The notes under the pieces were generated by a model. That model was given only the letters and a program-made list of their open reading frames with translations. It searched no databases and was not told where the DNA came from. Of a stretch of 18,060 nucleotides of DNA, positions 13,640 through 18,060 are shown in pieces. This stretch comes from Gemmiger_A avium (GTDB lineage Bacteria; Bacillota; Clostridia; Oscillospirales; Ruminococcaceae), in contig DXFE01000031.1 of NCBI GenBank assembly GCA_019114585.1, forward strand, positions 1 to 18,060. The letters are read 5' to 3'. The translations under genes and the position numbers were made by a program. Within the stretch, counting starts at the first letter, position 1; each line of letters begins with the position of its first letter.

Positions 13640-16465
13640 TTACCGCCCGGGGCAGAGGCGGAAAGCCAGTACCTGCTCGCCCTCGGCGCTCACGCGCCAG
13701 GGCGGCTGCACGTCCGCGCCCCAGGTATTGATGCCGCCCACGCCGCGCATGGCGCCGTATACCGACACCACCGTGCGGGCCGAGGGGGGCAGTTCCTCCT
13801 GATGCCAGGCTTCTTCCAGCTGGCCGGGGGTATGGGGCACAGCCGAGAAGGTGAACGCCTCGTGCTCCATGGCCAGTTCCAGCCGGCCCGCGTCGGCCAG
13901 GCCGGGGGTCAGCCGGTGCAGCACCGCCCGCACCGTATCCACATGGCAGCCGTATTCCTGCGGCACCAGGTACGCCGCCTGGGCCGGGGTTTCACTGTGC
14001 AGCCCGAACACCCCGCCCTTGTACCGGTCGGGATAGGTCTCGCCGCTCAGGCCCTGCCAGTCCACCCGGTCCACCGGGGCCGGGGTGGCAAACCGCAGGC
14101 CGAAGCAGGGCAGCTCCGGCAGGCCCGGCGCACCGCGGAACGCCGCCCGCACCTGGATCTCGCCCAGCCGGTTTACCGTGTAGCAAACCTCTGCCGCCGC
14201 CTGCGGCACTGCCGGCAGGGTGAACTTGTACCGGATGGTGGCCGCGTCCGCCTCCGCGTGCAGGATCTCCCAGCCGCTGCAGCGCAGATACTGGTCGGCC
14301 GCACGCCAGACGGCGCTCTTCTGCGGGAATCCGCAGCCGATGTCGTTCTCGGTGGGGGCGCGCCACAGCGCCGGGCGCGGCGCCCGGAACATCCATTCCA
14401 CCCCTTTGTACCGCAGGCTCACCGGCCCGCCCTCCTGGTAGGAGAACAGCGCCGAGAAGTCCTTGCCGTACACGCCCAGGTTGCCGTCGCCCCGGGCGAT
14501 GCGCAGCGCAGGGGCCGCGCCGGCTTTCATAGCGGCGGCCTTGCGCTCCTCATTCAGTTCCTTTTCCGCCAGCTGCCGGGCCCGGGCGTTGGCTTCGTCC
14601 TGCTGCCGGCGCGTTGCCTCGTCCGCGTACCAGTAGCGCACCTCCTGCATGGCGGGCTTTTCCCGCCCGTCCGCAAACAGGATGCCGTTGGCACTGAAGT
14701 TGTAGTCGCTGGGCCGGTCGCCAAAATCGCCGCCGTAGCCCAGCACACGCCGCCCCAGCGGGTCGGTGCGCCAGAGGGCCTGATCCTTGAAGTCCCAGAT
14801 AAAGCCGCCCTGATACTGGGCAAACTCATCCTGCAGCTGGATATACTCCTCCATGCCGCCCAGCGAGTTGCCCATATCGTGCATGTACTCACACAGCAGC
14901 ATGGGTTTCGGGTTGGGGCCGCTCAGATACTCCCGGATCTCCTCCGGGGTGGCGTACATCCGGCTTTCCATGTCGCTGATATCCTCAAACGCCCGGTTCT
15001 GGAACACCCCTTCGTAGTGCACCAGACGGCTGTCGTCCTGGCTGCGGAAGAACTCCGCCATAGCCCGGATGCAGGTGCCCGCGTAGCTCTCGTTGCCGCA
15101 GGACCAGAACAGGATGCTGGGATGGTTCTTGTCCCGCTCAAACATCGAGCGGGCCCGGTCCACCACGCAGCCCTCCCACTCCGGAAAGCAGCCCGGCACG
15201 TTCCACTCCGGATCAACACGGCCCAGCTTATTCCAGGAACCGTGGCTCTCCAGGTTGGTTTCGTCCATCAGGTAGATGCCCGCCTCGTCGCACAGCTCGT
15301 ACCACAGGCTCTGGTTGGGGTAATGGCAGGTGCGCACCGCGTTGACGCCCGCATCCAGCACCGCCCGCAGGTCCCGGCGCATATCCTCCTCGTTGATGGC
15401 GCGGCCCTTCTCGGCGCTCCACTCATGCCGGTTGACGCCTTTCAGGATCAGCCGTTCCCCGTTCAGCACCATGACCCCGTTCTCGATGCCAAACCGCCGG
15501 AAGCCGGTACGGGCAGGCACCGTCTCCTGCTCTTTGCCGGCCGCGTCGGACAGGGTCAGGGTCACCGGATACAGGCAGGGATCGCCGTGCCGCCAGGGCC
15601 GCACCGGGCCCAGCGCCAGCGGGCCGGCCTCCAGGGCCCCGTTCTCGCCGGGGGTCAGGGTCAGCGGACCGTCAAACAGCGGCTGCCCCTCGGGCGAATC
15701 CACCCGGCACTGCACCCGGCACTGGGTGGGGTCGGTCACCGGGCCCTGCCACACAGCGCTCAGCTTCAGCCGCATCCGCAGGCTGCCGGTGCCGTCCGCC
15801 TCCAGCGTGGGGCGCAGCCACAGATCTTCCAGATGCAGCGCCGGTTTCGCGTACAGGTACACCGACCGGAACAGCCCCGAGAACCGGAAGAAATCCTGGT
15901 CCTCGATCCAGGCGGCGCTGCTGCGCTTGTATACCTCCACACACAGGCGGTTGCCCCGCTCCCGGATATAGGGGGTCAGGTCAAAGTCAGAGGGGGTGAA
16001 GCTGTCCTCCGCGTAGCCCACAAACTGGCCGTTGAGCCAGACGTAGATGGCCTGCTCCGCGCCCTGGAACGAGATGCAGACCCGCTTGCCCCGCAGCGGC
16101 TCGTCCAGATCAAAGTACCGCACGTAGCTGCCCACCGGGTCGTCGTTCCAGTCGATGCGGGGCGGGCGCAGCTCGGCCACGCCGTCCCAGGGATAGATGG
16201 TATTGGTATAATGTACCTGGCTGTAGCCCTGCAGTTCGATATGGCCCGGCACCCGGATCATGCCGAAGTTGGACAGGTCGTAATCTTCCCGCCAGAAGTC
16301 TTCCGGGCGGTCGGCGGGGCGGGGGCTCCAGGCAAAGCGCCAGGGCCCGTCCAGGCTCTGCCGCAGATCCTGGCCCTGGTGGTACCAGATATGATCGGAG
16401 TGAGCGTCCAGCCGGTTTACCTGCCAGACGGTGGGATCTTCCAGCCAATGGAGATCGGGGCGCAT
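13640..16465 (-). CDS. Beta-galactosidase, glycoside hydrolase family 2 (LacZ type)
   Basis: Cytoplasmic enzyme of 941 residues that hydrolyses lactose or related beta-galactosides. No signal peptide is present. Domain order follows LacZ: sugar-binding N domain (about 35-210, including IRVPGHIELQGY and WLNGQFVGY), Ig-like domain, TIM barrel (LKGVNRHEW, RTCHYPNQSLWYELCDE), and the C-terminal small-chain domain (about 650-935, with WRAPTENDIG). The acid/base is Glu459 in WSCGNES and the nucleophile Glu526 in LLCEYMHDMGNS. It is about 80 residues shorter than E. coli LacZ (1023). A charged Ala/Glu/Arg/Gln-rich helical stretch (about 608-645) links barrel and last domain. The start is supported by AGGAGG six bases upstream. 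It is monocistronic in this window, with no permease or regulator adjacent; a palindrome in the leader suggests repressor control. Confidence 0.96.
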   Translation of the reverse strand: MRPDLHWLEDPTVWQVNRLDAHSDHIWYHQGQDLRQSLDGPWRFAWSPRPADRPEDFWREDYDLSNFGMIRVPGHIELQGYSQVHYTNTIYPWDGVAELRPPRIDWNDDPVGSYVRYFDLDEPLRGKRVCISFQGAEQAIYVWLNGQFVGYAEDSFTPSDFDLTPYIRERGNRLCVEVYKRSSAAWIEDQDFFRFSGLFRSVYLYAKPALHLEDLWLRPTLEADGTGSLRMRLKLSAVWQGPVTDPTQCRVQCRVDSPEGQPLFDGPLTLTPGENGALEAGPLALGPVRPWRHGDPCLYPVTLTLSDAAGKEQETVPARTGFRRFGIENGVMVLNGERLILKGVNRHEWSAEKGRAINEEDMRRDLRAVLDAGVNAVRTCHYPNQSLWYELCDEAGIYLMDETNLESHGSWNKLGRVDPEWNVPGCFPEWEGCVVDRARSMFERDKNHPSILFWSCGNESYAGTCIRAMAEFFRSQDDSRLVHYEGVFQNRAFEDISDMESRMYATPEEIREYLSGPNPKPMLLCEYMHDMGNSLGGMEEYIQLQDEFAQYQGGFIWDFKDQALWRTDPLGRRVLGYGGDFGDRPSDYNFSANGILFADGREKPAMQEVRYWYADEATRRQQDEANARARQLAEKELNEERKAAAMKAGAAPALRIARGDGNLGVYGKDFSALFSYQEGGPVSLRYKGVEWMFRAPRPALWRAPTENDIGCGFPQKSAVWRAADQYLRCSGWEILHAEADAATIRYKFTLPAVPQAAAEVCYTVNRLGEIQVRAAFRGAPGLPELPCFGLRFATPAPVDRVDWQGLSGETYPDRYKGGVFGLHSETPAQAAYLVPQEYGCHVDTVRAVLHRLTPGLADAGRLELAMEHEAFTFSAVPHTPGQLEEAWHQEELPPSARTVVSVYGAMRGVGGINTWGADVQPPWRVSAEGEQVLAFRLCPGR

Positions 16466-16481
16466 AGGATACCTCCTGTCG

Positions 16482-16501
16482 GGCGGCGGATATCCGCCGC
16501 C
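16482..16501. promoter_or_regulatory. 20-bp perfect palindrome in the beta-galactosidase leader, candidate operator
   Basis: GGCGGCGGAT followed directly by its reverse complement lies between the beta-galactosidase -10 box and its ribosome site, starting about 11 bases past the expected transcription start. The gapless 10-bp half-sites fit a dimeric repressor such as a LacI-family protein; a hairpin without loop is less favourable. The regulator is not in the window. Confidence 0.55.
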
Positions 16502-16518
16502 GGAAATTTATTGGATTT

Positions 16519-16527
16519 ATTATACCA
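16519..16527 (-). promoter_or_regulatory. Extended -10 promoter of the beta-galactosidase gene
   Basis: On the minus strand TGG-TATAAT (16527-16519) forms an extended -10 box. There is no good -35 hexamer at the normal distance, so activity may depend on the extended -10 or on an activator. Expected start near 16512. Confidence 0.6.
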
Positions 16528-16575
16528 TGAAGCGGCCGGGAAAGGATAGCCTTGCCGCATCTTTTCCCCCATTGT

Positions 16576-16605
16576 TTGACAAGCGCGGGCCGGGGCGGCT
16601 ATAAT
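16576..16605 (+). promoter_or_regulatory. Promoter of hflX
   Basis: Perfect TTGACA (16576-16581) and TATAAT (16600-16605) with an 18-base spacer. Expected start is near 16612, which excludes the in-frame ATG at 16604 as the start codon of hflX. Divergent from the beta-galactosidase promoter about 50 bases away. Confidence 0.88.
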
Positions 16606-16660
16606 GGGCGTACCGGGCGCGCAGAGCCCGAAAAACAACGACAAAAGCGAGGTGCAGGCC

Positions 16661-17920
16661 ATGGAAGAACTGCTGCAATCACAGCCCCCGATGCGGGTGA
16701 TTTTGCTGGGGCTGGACCAGGGCCTTTTTGACGCGCAGCGCAGCATGGACGAGCTGAGCGCATTGTGCGAGGCGGGCGGCCGGGAGGCGGTGGCCTGCCT
16801 GATTCAGAAAAAGGACGCGCCCGAACCGGGCACCGTACTGGGCGAGGGCAAGCTGGCCGAGGCGAAGCTGTACTGCCAGAACCTGCAGGCCGAGCAGGCG
16901 ATCTTTGACGGAGAGCTGACCGGCAGCCAGATCCGCAATCTGAGCGAGCTGCTGGAGGTGGAGGTCATCGACCGCACCATGCTCATTCTGGAGATTTTCC
17001 GCAGCCGGGCGGTGACCAACGAGGGCAAGCTGCAGACCGAGCTGGCCCTGCTGCGCTACCGGCTGCCCCGGCTGCAGGGGCTGGGCCAGTCGCTGAGCCG
17101 CCAGGGCGGCGGCGGTGGCGGCGGCGCGGGCGCCCGGCGCGGCGCGGGCGAAAGCAAGCTGGAATACGACCGCCGGCACATCCACGGCCGTATCCAGGCG
17201 CTGGAGATCCGGCTGAAAGAGATGGAAAAGCGCCGGGGCGAAAACCGGCGCACCCGGCAAAAAAGCGGGGTGCCGGTGATCAGCCTGGTGGGCTACACCA
17301 ACGTGGGCAAAAGCAGCCTGATGAACGCCTTGTGCGGCAGCGAGCAGGCCGCCGCGGCGGACATGCTGTTTGCCACCCTGGACCCCACCGCCCGCAAGCT
17401 GACCCTGCCCAGCGGGCTGGGGGTCATCCTGGTGGACACGGTCGGGTTTGTGAGCCGCCTGCCCCACAAGCTGGTGGAGGCCTTCCGCAGCACGCTGGAG
17501 GAAGCGGCCTTTTCCGACGTGATCGTGAAGGTGGCCGACGCCGCCGACCCGGAACGGGAAACCCAGCTGGCGGTGACCGACGAGGTGCTGTCGGGCCTGG
17601 GCTGCGGCGGGATTCCCCAGCTGACGGTCTACAACAAGTGCGACAAGACCGGGGCGCTGGCCTTTGACCCGGATATTCTGCTGACCAGCGCCCGCACCGG
17701 CCAGGGCCTGCCCGAACTGCTGGCAGCGCTGGACAAGGCGCTGGGCGACCGGGTGCGCCCGGTAAAGCTGCTACTGCCCTACAACAAGCTGGGCCTGGCG
17801 GATGCCCTGCGGGCCCGGGGCAGCGTGACCGCCGAGGAATACCGGGATACCGGCCTGTATCTGGAGGGCATGTGCCCCACCGAGGAGCTGCACCGGTATG
17901 AGCCGTATCTGCTGAACTGA
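16661..17920 (+). CDS. hflX: Ribosome-associated GTPase HflX
   Basis: GTPase of 419 residues that binds the 50S subunit and, in characterised bacteria, splits or rescues stalled and heat-damaged ribosomes. An N-terminal HflX domain (about 10-190) precedes the G domain: G1 GYTNVGKSS at 211-219, G3 DTVGF at 259-263, G4 NKCD at 325-328 and G5-like TSARTG at 342-347, then a C-terminal tail. The start is ATG 16661, with GAGGTG (16649-16654) six bases ahead; the in-frame ATG 16604 overlaps the -10 box. The glycine-rich loop that usually reads GGGxGTRGPGE is altered here to seven glycines then AGARRGAGE (about residues 149-165), encoded by a GGC-rich tract. It has its own promoter and terminator. 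Confidence 0.95.
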   Translation: MEELLQSQPPMRVILLGLDQGLFDAQRSMDELSALCEAGGREAVACLIQKKDAPEPGTVLGEGKLAEAKLYCQNLQAEQAIFDGELTGSQIRNLSELLEVEVIDRTMLILEIFRSRAVTNEGKLQTELALLRYRLPRLQGLGQSLSRQGGGGGGGAGARRGAGESKLEYDRRHIHGRIQALEIRLKEMEKRRGENRRTRQKSGVPVISLVGYTNVGKSSLMNALCGSEQAAAADMLFATLDPTARKLTLPSGLGVILVDTVGFVSRLPHKLVEAFRSTLEEAAFSDVIVKVADAADPERETQLAVTDEVLSGLGCGGIPQLTVYNKCDKTGALAFDPDILLTSARTGQGLPELLAALDKALGDRVRPVKLLLPYNKLGLADALRARGSVTAEEYRDTGLYLEGMCPTEELHRYEPYLLN

Positions 17921-17922
17921 CG

Positions 17923-17962
17923 AAAAGCGCCGCGCGGAATCATGCTCCACGCGGCGCTTTTT
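17923..17962 (+). terminator. Rho-independent terminator after hflX
   Basis: A 12-bp perfect stem (17923-17934 with 17950-17961) contains an A-tract on one arm and ends in TTTTT (17958-17962). It begins 3 bases after the hflX stop and could work in both directions. Confidence 0.92.
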
Positions 17963-17990
17963 CATTGCGCAGTTTTACCGGATCACAAGC

Positions 17991-18029
17991 GGGAGAGGGC
18001 CCTGATGGTCCTCCCCCACGCCCTCTCCC
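17991..18029. other. Competing inverted repeats at the window end
   Basis: GGGAGAGGGC (17991-18000) can pair with GCCCTCTCCC (18020-18029) as a perfect 10-bp stem, or, extended by one base, with 18007-18017 as a stem with one mismatch and one G-U pair. The two folds exclude each other. No coding frame is recognisable in 17963-18060; the sequence probably belongs to the next gene's leader or trailer. Confidence 0.35.
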
Positions 18030-18060
18030 CTTTCGGTTTGGAACAGCTTTTTTCAACCCA

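Noticed and set aside
13574..16549. A 991-codon open frame on the plus strand, antisense to the beta-galactosidase
   Set aside because: The minus-strand frame has both catalytic motifs and a good ribosome site. The plus-strand frame is Gly/Ala/Arg/Pro/His-rich with no recognisable domain and begins within the terminator.

Overview
The window looks like a chromosomal segment from a GC-rich, low-complexity-genome Clostridia member. An Oscillospirales/Ruminococcaceae gut anaerobe of the Faecalibacterium-Gemmiger-Subdoligranulum type is my best guess. The basis is a T-box leader (a Firmicutes trait), consensus TTGACA/TATAAT promoters with strong AGGAGG ribosome-binding sites, a lipoprotein-type MetQ, a tRNA-Tyr with encoded CCA and strongly G/C-ending codons. 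The genus is inferred from style, not from a search. I see no insertion sequence, integrase, phage gene or CRISPR array.

Layout. (1) 6-91: tRNA-Tyr on the minus strand with its own promoter. (2) 309-1676: citrate synthase, monocistronic, with promoter and terminator. (3) 1816-6883: a tight four-gene surface-polysaccharide operon: an MBOAT O-acyltransferase, an SGNH/AlgX-DltD-like partner, a surface-carbohydrate biosynthesis protein with a GT-B-like fold, and a MOP-family flippase. A PseA/WbpG-type N-acetyl sugar amidotransferase (6987-8108) follows behind its own promoter. (4) 8191-10958: a methionine-uptake locus. A promoter and T-box leader with a putative AUG (Met) specifier precede metN, metI and metQ. 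(5) 10982-13577: trkA and trkH of a K+ uptake system, both broken (an internal deletion with frameshift in trkA, a one-base frameshift in trkH). (6) 13640-16465, minus strand: a GH2 LacZ-type beta-galactosidase, with a 20-bp perfect palindrome between promoter and start. (7) 16661-17920: HflX GTPase, divergent from the beta-galactosidase.

The most unusual object is the MetQ substrate-binding lipoprotein (10088-10921). Its two halves are in swapped order: the segment that is normally C-terminal directly follows the lipobox, and the normally N-terminal segment ends the protein. This is what a natural circular permutation of an NlpA/MetQ fold would look like. The neighbouring MetN is also short and lacks the usual C-terminal methionine-sensing NIL domain, so this methionine transporter appears remodelled in two of its three subunits.

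The surface genes plausibly act together. MBOAT and SGNH proteins move and attach acyl groups to an exported glycan, the flippase moves lipid-linked intermediates, and the amidotransferase makes an amidino-modified sugar. No glutaminase partner, polymerase or full set of glycosyltransferases is present here, so the pathway must be completed elsewhere or the locus is a reduced one.
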